Assembly: GCA_963693085.1 (NCBI GenBank)
Contig: OY856410.1
Location: 1,389,979,863-1,390,043,862 of the forward strand
Length of the DNA: 64,000 nt
From: Alisma plantago-aquatica
Taxonomy: Eukaryota; Streptophyta; Magnoliopsida; Alismatales; Alismataceae
Direction of reading: 5' to 3'
Positions 24,243 to 34,351 of this stretch are shown here, in pieces; the first letter of the stretch is position 1, and each line of letters opens with the position of its first letter. The translations under genes were made by a program, and so were the position numbers. The notes below the pieces were generated by a model. That model saw nothing but the letters and a program-made list of their open reading frames with translations. It was not told the DNA's origin and did no database searches.

Positions 24243-25648
24243 AAATACCAATCCATGTTCCAATCGAATTGGGCAAATGAAACGAAAGGAGATTTCTCAC
24301 CTATCCTACTTTCCCAACTTGCTCGGTTGCATCAGTTGAACCGATCGTTTCAACACTTGAAGCAATCGTTTCACCCTGTCCATGAGCCGATCGACTCACC
24401 AGTTGAGCGGATCGGTTCACCAAGCTCATCCGATCGGTTCATTACATGAGTTGATCGGTTGGGACTGCAGATTGTGCAGAATCAGTCAATAGCAGTTTCA
24501 ATCAATCCGATACTCTAATCAATCAGTCCAACACCTTGAACGCTATGATACTGAGCTATCAATTGATTGAGTGTTTGATTGAACTAATAAATTCCTTTAG
24601 TAATCAATCTAAACATGTTTGTGGACAAACTCCTATTCTAGGTTAAATCCTATGTGTGTGACCGTACATGTCCATTTCACATTGGCAGTGAAAATCCATA
24701 ACATTTATGACTTCGCAAGCAAAGAGTGGTGCCTAGTCACACATCAGTGCTACCCAAGTGAAATAGAAAGTTGGAAAACAACTTTCAATCCTACAATCTG
24801 TGAACGGTGTGACAGTGAATGTATAATTCCTTTGTCACTGATATCCTGAATGAACTCGAGGCATGGAACAATCATCCTGTCAACGTTCATTCATTTCCTT
24901 GATAGCAGAGCAGACTGTGTGAGATGTGTGTGACATCAATATCACATATTGATTCACATGTGCATGCGCATGCCTTTCTCAATCCTACTCATCAAGTGGC
25001 CAAGGACATCAAACTCCCTCAGGAGGGACAAATCCCATATCTATCACTCACCCCTCAAAATCCCCATGTGTCAAAGCCACCCAATCATCACCTTTATAAC
25101 AACCCATGTTTCAGGACTGCGTTTGATGATGTCAAAGTGTACCCAACGACATGTGTCGAGTGTAGTGATTTCAGGTCTAAGAATCACACTCACTACCATC
25201 ACTGTGAGAGATGACTGTGACTACCAAGTCATGGTTCCATGTGTCACTCTCACGGTGGGTCTGTCCGGTACCTTCTTCTCTAACAAGTACCTATGTGTTT
25301 GGTTTGATATCACTATATCATGACTAATGAGATTCTGTCATCAACCAACACACAATCTAGTCTTTAGTGTTATTGATGTCTATGGTTATTTCCACAATAA
25401 CAACCGACTAGGGACCAAACAAGAATGTATACTCTTAACATCCGTATGATCTCATCGTTTAGGTCCTCAACCCAAAAGCATACGTCATTGAGTAAAACAA
25501 TTCTTTAGACATCTATCATGTTACACTATCATCTCAGAAACAGTTTAAACATATAGATAAGAAATTGCCTTTATTATTATTCAAATCATCTACAAAGTAT
25601 CCCATTACAATCATCGTATGACTTGCTCTATGGGCATACATACCAACA
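24243..25648 (-). repeat. 3' LTR of element A, right fragment
   Basis: It continues the LTR interrupted at 15096 and matches 37070-38458. It ends CATACATACCAACA at 25648, directly before the A polypurine-like tract (AAGTGGGATTC in element sense). A palindrome cluster lies at about 24330-24465. Confidence 0.9.
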
Positions 25649-25663
25649 GAATCCCACTTGCAC

Positions 25664-26081
25664 TTAGAGCCAGTCACCAAGGAACCTCAGTCCTTGTGAC
25701 CTAGCATGACCATCATGCTTATACTAAGAATAGGCCTTAGTCAGTGGATCAGCTATGTTGTCTTCAGTTGGTACTTTGCAAATCTTCACATCTCCTCACT
25801 GTACGATCTCTCGTATGAGATGGAAGCGCCAGTATGTTCTTGGACCGCTGATGTGATCTTGGTTCCTTATCTTGTGCAATAGCTCCATTATTGTCACAAT
25901 AAAGCTCAATTTCATCACAGCTACTGGGGACTACACCATGTTCAGAAATGAACTTCCTGATCCAAACAACCTCCTTTGCTGCATGTGAAGCAGCAATATA
26001 CTCGGCCTCTGTAGTAGAATCGGCAATTGTTTCTTGCTTGGAACTCTTCCAGCTCACAACTCCATTATTAAGGCAAAACAC
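25664..26081 (-). pseudogene. A pol: RNase H domain and C-terminus
   Basis: In element sense the frame reads VVSWKSSKQETIADSTTEAE, EVVWIRKFISEHGV and IELYCDNNGAIAQ, the copia RNase H pattern with its acidic residues. A frameshift after KEPRSHQRSKN replaces the usual HI(L/E) segment. The expected tail (VKICKVPTEDNIADPLTKAY) is in another frame and ends GDWL-stop at 25664-25666, 15 bp before the LTR. Confidence 0.88.
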
Positions 26082-26180
26082 AAATCCTGACTGTGATCTG
26101 TAATCATCTTTATCAGTTTGGAAGCTTGCATCGGTGTAACCTTTTACAAACAGCTCTTCCTTGCCGCCGTAAACAAGAAA

Positions 26181-27830
26181 CTAATCCTTAGTCCTTCGCA
26201 AGTACTTGAGGATGTTCTTTACGGCTGTCCAGTGAGCATCCCCGGGATCTGACTGGTACATGCTCGTCATGCTGAGAGCATACGAGACGTCTGGGCGTGT
26301 GCACAATATAGTGTACATTATGGATCTGATGGCTGATGCATATGGGATCCTATTCATACGCTCCCTTTCTTCACAAGATTGGGGACATTGAGCTCTAGAG
26401 ACGGTGACTCCATGTAGCATGGGGATGTTGCCTCTCTTTGAGTTCTCCATGCTGAACCGCTTCAACACTTTTTCGATGTACGTGCTCTGACTTAGTCCGA
26501 GAAGCCTTCTAGATCTATCTCTATAGATCTTAATTCCTAGAATGTAGGATGCTTCTCCTAAGTCCTTCATTGAGAAAGTATTCCCAAGCCAAGTCTTTAC
26601 CTTCTCTAAGGCTAAGATATCATTCCCCATCAAAAGTATGTCATCCACATACAATATGAGGAATGTGGTCGAGCTCCCACTGACCTTCTTGTACACACAA
26701 AGTTCATCTTCATTTTGAATAAAGCCAAACACTTTAACATCCATCTGCCAAATCTCATAGTCATAATAAGCTGCAATAGCAAGCATGATCCTGATGGACT
26801 TAATCATGGCAACTGGAGAAAAGGTTTCGTCATAGTCAACAACTTGAACTTGTCGAAATCCCTTCACAACCAATCTGCCTTTATAAGTTTGCACATTGCC
26901 ATCCATGTCGGTCTTTTTCTTAAAGACCCACTTGCACCCTATGGGTTTTACCCCTTCGGGTGGTTCCACCAAAGTCCATACTTTGTTGGAGTACGTGGAT
27001 TCCATCTCGGATCTCATGGCTTCAAGCCATTTCTCATAATCTGGTCCCTCCATAGCCTCTACGTAGGTAGTTGGATCATCATCTATGATCAACTCACCAC
27101 CTTCCTGAGTCACAAGGTATCCAAACCTCTCAGGTTCAAGGTGGGTCCTACTAGATCTACGAGGTCCTTGTGTTACCTGAGGAGACTGAGATTCCACAAT
27201 ACCTTGTGAATCTCCATTTTCCTCTCGTACATCTACTGGTTCAATGTTTTCTTGTTGGGATTGAACCTCTTCAAGCTCTATTTTCCTCCCACTGCTTCCT
27301 TTGGAAATAAATTCCTTCTCTAGGAACACAGCTGTCCTGGCAACAAACACTTTGTTGTTAGTTGGGTGGTATAGATAATATCCCCTCGTTTCCTTGGGGT
27401 ATCCAACAAAATAACATTTATCGGACTTGGGTCCAAGCTTATCAGGAAACATTTTCCTAACATAAGCCTCACAACCCCAAATCTTTAGAAAAGACAAATC
27501 AGGATGCTTCCCAGTCCATATCTCATATGGTGTCTTTTGAACCGATTTAGATGGTACTCGGTTAAGTGTAAACGCGGCGATTTCAAGAGCATAACCCCAA
27601 AAGGAAATTGGAAGATCAGCAAAACTCATCATTGATCGCACCATATCTAACAATGTGTGATTCCTTCTTTCAGACACACCATTATGCTGTGGTGTTCCAG
27701 GCAGAGTCCATTGTAATACAATACCACGGGCTCGCAGAAGGTCCTCAAACTCCTGGCTTAAGTATTCTCCACCTCGATCGGAACGAAGTGCCTTAATACT
27801 TTTACCAAGTTGGTTCTGTACTTCATTCAT
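26181..27830 (-). pseudogene. A pol: integrase core and reverse transcriptase
   Basis: A 549-residue open segment. Residues 1-110 are the copia integrase core (KALRSDRGGEYLS, PGTPQHNGVSERRN with the last catalytic Glu), 111-180 the integrase C-terminal part (FLKIWGCEAYV, KCYFVGYP), and 270-549 the RT (KWVFKKKTD, YDETFSPVAM, QMDVK at 362-366, LYVDD at 393-397, DLGEASYILGIKIY, RPDVSYAL). QMDVK is followed at once by FGFIQNEDELCVYK. The roughly 55-60 residues that normally lie between them, with AFLNG and YGLKQ, are missing in frame. The protein could not work as a polymerase. Confidence 0.9.
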
Positions 27831-27957
27831 GAAATCCTTGAACCTTTCAAGGGTTTCTTAAGTATTCTCCACCTCGATCGGAACGAAGTGCCTTAATACT
27901 TTTACCAAGTTGGTCCTGTACTTCATTCATGAAATCCTTGAACCTTTCAAGGGTTTC
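27758..27957. repeat. 100-bp tandem duplication inside A integrase
   Basis: 27758-27857 and 27858-27957 are direct copies (both start TTAAGTATTCTCCACC) that differ by one base, GGTTCTG against GGTCCTG. 100 is not a multiple of three, so the duplication shifts the integrase frame. The peptide LGKSIKALRSDRGGEYL is encoded twice, once on each side. Confidence 0.95.
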
Positions 27958-28149
27958 TGACTTATGTTTCATCAGGTACACATAGCCATACCTACTAAAA
28001 TCATCAGTAAAGGTAATGAAGTATTGACACCCACCTCTGGCATTAGTTCTAAAAGGCCCACATACATCAGTATGTATGAGTCCTAATACATCACTAGCTC
28101 TCTCACCTTTACCTGAAAAAGAGTCTTGGTCATCTTGCCCAACAAACAA
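27847..28149 (-). pseudogene. A pol: integrase N-terminal part
   Basis: It reads FSGKGERASDVLGLIHTDVC, then YFITFTDDFSRYGYVYLMKH and the first copy of SIKALRSDRGGEYL, before the tandem duplication throws it out of frame. The catalytic Asp residues of the rve core (HTDVCG and SDRGG) are present. A one-base deletion near 28112 (relative to family consensus) separates it from the upstream frame. Confidence 0.88.
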
Positions 28150-28994
28150 GATTCACATGTCTCTATTGATTCATAATCAAAAGAGTCTAGATAATCATCT
28201 TTATGGAGTCTAAAAATGCGTTTCTCATTTATGTGCCCTAGACGACAATGCCAAAGATATGTTTCATTTGAGTTTTTGAGTTTTTGCTTTTTGGTGTTTA
28301 CATTGTGTACACTTGTCTCCAAATCTATCAAGTATAGACCATAAGACATTGAGGCACTACCATAAAAGATCCCATCTTTAGAAATGGAACATATTCCATT
28401 CTTAATAAGAAATTCAAATACATCCTTGTCCAAACAAGAGACGGAAATGATATTCCTATTTATGGAAGGTACATAATAACAGTTCTTCAACTCTATCATT
28501 AGCCCACTTGGTAGAGTTAACTCATAGGTTCCTACGGCACTGGCGGCAACTCTTGCCCCATTGGCAACACGTAGTTCAACCTCTCCTTTCGCCAAAGGCC
28601 TACTTCTCTTAAGATCCTTCACATTTGAACAAATGTGAGATCCGCATCCGGTATCAAGTACCCATGACGAAGAAGTAGTAAAGTTAATCTCTATCATGTA
28701 TACACCAGAAGTAGAGATCTCTATCTCTGACTTCTTCTTCCATCGTTCCTTCCATCCTCTCCATGTAGAAGAAATTGGTTTGGCGAGAGAACCCTTCTCT
28801 CCCTTACCTTTCGTTCCATTGATCTCTATCAATGAACTTTCTTTCTTATTCACCAAAGCATTAAGCGTACATAGAGTGGATTCAAAGGCTCCTGGTATAT
28901 CTGGATTGTGCAGAACACTTCTCACAGTCCTCAACCAGTTATGTAATTTATTCCCAATTAATTTCCCCATTTTAAAAGATGATTCCTTTTCCAT
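28083..28994 (-). pseudogene. A pol: shortened gag, protease and GAG-pre-integrase
   Basis: This 303-residue frame starts with a gag-like N-terminus (KLIGNKLHNWLRTVRSVL), jumps by residue 40 to a Lys-rich linker, then reads SSSWVLDTGCGSHICSN (protease active site, DTG at residues 114-116), VPSINRNIISVSCLDKD, and the zinc-binding GAG-pre-integrase WHCRLGHINEKRI...CESCLLGKM. Copia gag is normally 250 or more residues with a CCHC knuckle before the protease; both the middle of gag and the knuckle are absent here. The start is the first Met of the frame and fits the gag N-terminus. Confidence 0.85.
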
Positions 28995-29944
28995 TCTACA
29001 AGTGAAAATTGCATTTTATCAAAATGCCTTTTGATTTGATTTGAATAAAATTTGACGATAGTTAATGAGGCCTTTAATTAATTATCTCTCCCACTATTTT
29101 CATTCAAATTGACAGCCCTCACCATCAATTCGGAAGATTGCAGCGTACAATCTTCTAGTGGGTCAAGATCCTAAAATCCTCTGAGCCATGGACCAGCTTG
29201 GGCTGTCACCCAGAACTCAGATCTTCCAGGTAGGCAACTCTTGCCAATTGCATCATAAGCAACTCTTGAAAGATGTCATATGCAACTCCTTGCCATGATC
29301 ATCTCCATGCCTCAAGGTGCTAGATCCTATCTAGGTCACCTTGTTAAGTCTGACCCAAAGCCAACACGATGAACATGCACCCTGCTTGGGCAGACCCACA
29401 CATTCATCCTTCACGCTTCCACGAGATAGACGGTGCACCACGCTTGGGTGTGCCCACACTTGGTCGATCAAGTTTTTCACGTGTTTCGCATTTGGAAGGC
29501 ATATAAAACTTAATATTTAATGAGGGATTTGGTTTTTATATACATATACATATCCAATCACCAAAATATATAGTATGTATCATATACATGCTATATCCCA
29601 CAGAAAAACATGCAAAATGATAAAAGCAATGATTATGGCCATCCTATTGTGATTCCTCGAGCCAAGAGGAATGACGGTCATCTTGGTCTACATCAGATGC
29701 AACCTGTACAAGATGAAATCTGTGCCTACCTTTCTGGGTTTGATCAGCTCATCTCCATGACTGATCGGCTCGCCATCAAGTTGGTTGTTCGAGTGCCACC
29801 AGTCGATCGACTGGCGCCTCCAGCTGATCGGTTCACCGGTCGTCGTGCATCTCCTCAGATCGCCACCCGCTCGTCTCGTTCCTCGAACTGTTCGTCTAGA
29901 ACACCAACCGATCAGTTCACGCCATGAACTGATCATCTCAGGTC
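28995..29944 (-). other. A 5' leader, part next to gag
   Basis: Non-coding. It is homologous to 20531-21500 of B, including a CCAATTCGGAAGATTGCAGC block and a palindrome cluster (about 29745-29944, for example CAACCGATCAGTTC). It is cut at AGGTC (29940-29944) by element C and continues at 35809. Confidence 0.75.
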
Positions 29945-30491
29945 TAGAAAACCACTAGAGGGGGGGTGAATAGGGTTTTAAAGATATTTAACAATTATTT
30001 TAAATCAAACAACCAACCACAAGAATATTGGACAAGGGGACAAGGATTTAGAGTGGTTCCTACCTTAGTAAATACTAAGGTAGTCAGTCCACTACCCGGT
30101 TTCTTACCCAACCGGGATTTGGAAAGAATTTAATTTTATTACCTCGCAAGGACTTTACATAAAATTATAATTCTTTCCCTAAACCCTTCAAGCAGCCTTC
30201 ACCTTGAATTAATTGCACCAACCTTGAAGCAGCCTTCACCTAGAAGTAATTGCACCAACCTTGAAGCAGCCTTCCTCCTGAAGTAGCTTCCCGTTGCAAT
30301 AGCCTTCTTGAAGTAGCTTGAAGTCCACCTTCTCCTCCGAGAAGAACCTTCTCCAATCCACAGCCTCCAACCCTAGGAGTAGCAAGGAGAATACAAAGAA
30401 TAAAAAGGAACAAGAAGGAAAATGGAAATTACAACTTATCCTTTGAAGCACAAGGCTTGATTTGCCTATATCAAGCATGTAGATCTCCTAA

Positions 30492-30495
<4 letters not shown>

Positions 30496-30560
<65 letters not shown>
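30496..30560. repeat. (AT)n microsatellite
   Basis: About 65 bp of uninterrupted TA/AT. The same position in the partner LTR (34932-34940) is only nine bases, TATGTATAT. The tract sits where the LTR TATA box is expected. Confidence 0.95.
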
Positions 30561-30563
<3 letters not shown>

Positions 30564-30884
30564 TGTGATTGCAGTGGATAGGAGATAGTAGCCTATAGGA
30601 CACGAAATTTGAGCAAGTAGAGGAATCGCCAATGCAAGTGTTGCTCAATTTCTCAAAACAGATTGCCAATTGTAAGTGTATGCTCAAGTGTATCACAAGT
30701 ATAACTTAGGTGAGTTTAGGTGTCCTAAGGCATGTCCTATTTATAGGAATGACCTACAAGTGCTTAAGGACGTTCTAGACACTTTCTAGGGGGTTCTAAG
30801 TGCTTAACTATCCGTTAGGTATAAGTTAGTTTCTTTAGTAACAACTAGTTGCTTTATTCTGCAGTTGTTGTCAGAGTCCATCTC

Positions 30885-31083
30885 GGTCGAGCAATTGTCG
30901 ACCGAGATACCTACTCGGTCGAAGTTTTGTCGACCGACAGGCTCTCTGGATCAAGTATTAGCAACGTTCATTTCCAACTGCCAACAACCTTGTCTGCTGT
31001 GTCTAACGGCTACTTGGGTCATTCTCGGTCGACAAGTGTGTCGACCGAGAGTGTCTCGGTCGAGGAGTTTGTCGACCGAGATT
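30885..31083. repeat. CTCGGTCGA...TCGACCGAG stem-loop array (C LTR)
   Basis: At least three inverted repeats with 9-11-bp arms and short loops occur: near 30886-30908, 30914-30940 and 31024-31083. The last holds two in tandem (TCTCGGTCGACAAG...). The copy in the other LTR is 35265-35463, and a related pair lies in the internal region at about 32965-33030. Confidence 0.85.
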
Positions 31084-31423
31084 GACCCTATTTCAATCTT
31101 TCAATTAAGGCACTAAGTGTGTGTATGAGTGTGCATATGTGACACTATTGAAGAGGATGACCTATCTAAGTGTGGTGTTTAGCTAGGGAAGATCTAACAA
31201 TTGATTTACATGAAGTCTAAGTACTTGTACATTATATATTTGTACAAGTTTACAATTGATTACATTTCATGACATTTACAATCATTCAAGCATATAGATT
31301 CTCTAGAGCTTTGTCATCCACCTCATTCCTGCAACACTCAAGTAGCACATTAGATCAACAAGAATGAAATGTTTGTCATCATCGAAACAAAGGGATTTAT
31401 CATAATGTCCAATTTATCCAACA

Positions 31424-33394
31424 ATCTCCCCCTTTTTGAAGATGACAAACATTTCCTAAATATGAAATAAGGAAATATAAAGCATGTGAGTTTCATACCT
31501 GAATATTACCTTTTGTAGCCATTCTTGTTTTGCAAGTGAATGCTGGCCATCAAGATGAAACTCATTTATATTTTTGATTTTATATTCTTTCTCCCCCTTT
31601 GTCATTTCAAAAAGATATCCAGGTTGAATATTTTATATTTCTTCTCCCCCTTAATTTTATACTATGCTCCCCCTTAAATAGATATTCTATTAGGAACATG
31701 GATTTAATATCAATTTTTTCTAATTTAGCCACAATTTGTTTCTCAATCATTTGCAAAGGATGTTAAGCCTTGAAATAATATGAGTTTCTTTTAAGTTTAT
31801 GGCTTATGTGTATTGATTTCTCATCCATTTTGCAAGGGATGTTAAGCCCTAAAAATGGAATGAGAATCCTTTAATCTTAGAGTACATAAAAATGTCTCTA
31901 ACCAAATGCATGGGATGTTAAGCCCTGATTTGTTTAGAGAGTTCCTACAAGATATATCATTTTTATGAAATTCATAGATTTCTTCATAACCAAGAGTAAA
32001 AATACTAAGGTCCTAACAAGCTCCAAATGATGTTTACAATGTTTTTGTAAGCTTTTTAATCAAATAATCAAATTTTTTTTTATGAGCTCCCCCTTAATCT
32101 TACAATTAAAGCTATTTAAAGCTTCTAAGGTCACAAATGATTTTAAATTTTGATTTTGACCTTTATCAAAAGTATACTAAGATTAAGTACAATAAAATGA
32201 TGTCCAAATAAGCATTTTGTCAAAGCTTATTTTAGGTCGACCTTGACTTCGACCATAGCGCCCCTTGGTCAAATTTCATTTCAACCAAGAGGCAAAATTG
32301 CAGATTTCCAATTGAGCATTCATATGTGAAGTATATGTAACTTAGTTAGATATCAATTTTGAAGCATGTTATGTGATACTCAATATGAAAACATCCTCTT
32401 AAAAAAAACACGATTAATATCTCAAGTCTTTGAGAGATTTTTATAACATTGTGCTCTTGCAAGCATTAAAGTTCTTGTTCTAAGAAACATATCACCAATG
32501 AATCATTTTGCTTGCCTATGTATCATCAAGGATCCATGCATACAATTATCATTATCTATTCGTGCTAACATAGCATCATCTTTATGAGTTGAATGATGAA
32601 ATAGTGAAAGCATATCCATGATGTAATGGTAGAACAATAAAAGCATATAATGATAATTCCATGAAATACAATAATTGTGATCATTTAAATTAGATGTCAT
32701 AACACATGATTTCTATATGGATAGACCAGAAAATACTTAAGGAAAAATCATGGGAATAAAAAAAAAAGAAATTTCTAAGCATAATTTCAGTTTTAACTTA
32801 AATCATTTAGAGAATAAACCAAAATAATCTCATTTATATTTATAAGTTTTTCAATAATGATCTTCAACTTGTTTTGCATGTAAAATCAGTCATTAACATC
32901 AAATGGGTAGCAATTTGATCAATTGAAAATATATTCAGCAGATTTATTGCAGAGTGGAAATCAGTGACCTGCTCGGTCGACAATTCTTCGACCGACTGTT
33001 CCCTCGGTCGACAGTTTCTCGACCGACAAGGTTTCTGAAATGTTTTCAGAACTGTTAATTGCTTCCAAGTAAAAACAAAATTATGCAAGTTAGAGATCGA
33101 TTGTGTTGAGATATGACATTTGTATATCAAGAATCAGTTTAGGTCAAATCTCAACTAGTTAAATTTAAGCTTCTAAGTTTTTCTTAGGAATCTAAGCTAG
33201 ATCATCATTCTTTTTCTTATATAGGCAAAATTTTGTTTTTACAGATTTAAAAGAATTATATATGTATATATATATATCCAAGTTAGATGTTTTAGATACT
33301 TGAATTAATTTGTTATCCCATTATGTTAAGTTGAGATAGACATATAAATATGCAACTAGGGTCCTTGGTCATATCTCAACTTATTTTTTCTCAT
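31424..33394 (-). other. C 3' untranslated region with multiple polypurine tracts
   Basis: There is no coding sequence. CTCCCCCTT-type tracts (AAGGGGGAG in element sense) occur directly at the LTR (31425-31435) and again near 31590, 31643, 31667 and 32087. Repeated PPTs before the 3' LTR are a known Sirevirus trait. A CGGTCGAC/TCGACCG inverted-repeat pair lies at 32965-33030. Confidence 0.75.
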
Positions 33395-34303
33395 TTAGTT
33401 TGGGGGTTTTGGAACCCATACTAACTCGACATCCTTTTTCTTATAAGGACATGAAAAAGAATAATGTCCAAGGCGCAAACAATAATGACAACATATAGAA
33501 TCAACCTCATATCTCTTTCTATGATTTTGGTCTAGGTTGTTCTTGGGTATATATGTATTTGTGCCTTTAGGTATATATATAGATTGATGTGCTTGTGTCT
33601 TTCTCCAACTAGGTTTATGATAAGATTTTCCCTTAGGCTTGTAACCTAGTCCTCTCCTTCCAACTTGATGGTAGGAATCATTTAAGATTTGATCAAGAAT
33701 GCCATTATTATTTAGACTACTAACTTTTTGTTGTAACTTAGCAATCTCATCCATTCTCTTCTTGATATCTAGCTTTGGTTGATCTAGATTAGATGATAAT
33801 GAATTTCTTTCTTTCACGATAGTATCATAATCTAGATGTGAGCACAAGACGGGTTGTTTTTGAAGATCGTTCACTTGAGTTTGCAAATTAATCTTTTCTT
33901 GAGAAAGAAGATTGCAATCTGCCTCTATAGATTTTATCATAATATTATGATCTTCAATGATCTTTTTAAGATCTTCATTTTCAGAAGTACTAGCAAGAAG
34001 CTTAGCATGTAATTCATCATTTGCTTTATTAGCTTTCTTTAACTTCTTCTTGTACTCAATATATTTATTATGTGTCTCTTCAAGACTAGCAACTATCTCT
34101 TCTTTAGATAAATCAAAAATACTTACCTCTTCTTCCTCTTCACTTGTTGTAGCAATAAGACAATCTTTATGCTCATCTTCCTTCTTTGATCTCCATGGGC
34201 AGCTAGATGTTGTGTGGCTTGTTCCTAAGCACCAATTGCAACATGTTGTAGATTGGTCCAAGCTGCTCTTTTTATTGCGGTTGTAATCACCATCACCCTC
34301 CAT
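33395..34303 (-). CDS. C gag-like protein with two CCHC knuckles and a coiled coil
   Basis: 302 residues, intact. The ATG lies about 35 bp downstream of the PBS. It has a knuckle near the N-terminus (CCNWCLGTSHTTSSCPW, CX2CX4HX4C), then an acidic stretch, about 130 residues of heptad-rich sequence likely to form a coiled coil (KIIEDHNIMIKSIEADCNLL and on), a basic Gly/Tyr/Lys segment, and a second knuckle (CCHYCLRLGHYSFSCPY) close to the C-terminus. The usual capsid-like UBN2 region is missing, so this is the C-terminal half of a Sirevirus gag kept as a free ORF. It could bind nucleic acid; assembly on its own is unlikely. No stop or frameshift breaks it. Confidence 0.75.
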   Translation of the reverse strand: MEGDGDYNRNKKSSLDQSTTCCNWCLGTSHTTSSCPWRSKKEDEHKDCLIATTSEEEEEVSIFDLSKEEIVASLEETHNKYIEYKKKLKKANKANDELHAKLLASTSENEDLKKIIEDHNIMIKSIEADCNLLSQEKINLQTQVNDLQKQPVLCSHLDYDTIVKERNSLSSNLDQPKLDIKKRMDEIAKLQQKVSSLNNNGILDQILNDSYHQVGRRGLGYKPKGKSYHKPSWRKTQAHQSIYIPKGTNTYIPKNNLDQNHRKRYEVDSICCHYCLRLGHYSFSCPYKKKDVELVWVPKPPN

Positions 34304-34337
34304 TCTTCAAGACCTGGTTAGGGTTCCTTGAAGCCTG

Positions 34338-34349
34338 CTCGGATACCAA
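34338..34349 (-). other. primer-binding site of element C
   Basis: The reverse complement TGGTATCCGAGC has one mismatch to the initiator tRNA-Met complement. It lies two bases inside the 5' LTR. Confidence 0.8.
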
Positions 34350-34351
34350 TT

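Larger units (their letters stand above)
29945..31423 (-). repeat. 3' LTR of element C
   Basis: The outer end reads TAGAAAACC where the partner has TGAAAAACC, so the terminal CA of the element-sense LTR is mutated. It holds an expanded AT run (30496-30560) and CTCGGTCGA/TCGACCGAG stems at 30885-31083. Confidence 0.9.

Noticed and set aside
26715..27209. 164-codon plus-strand ORF
   Set aside because: Antisense shadow of A integrase/RT.
30466..30696. ORF with a long Tyr-Ile run
   Set aside because: Translation of the AT microsatellite.
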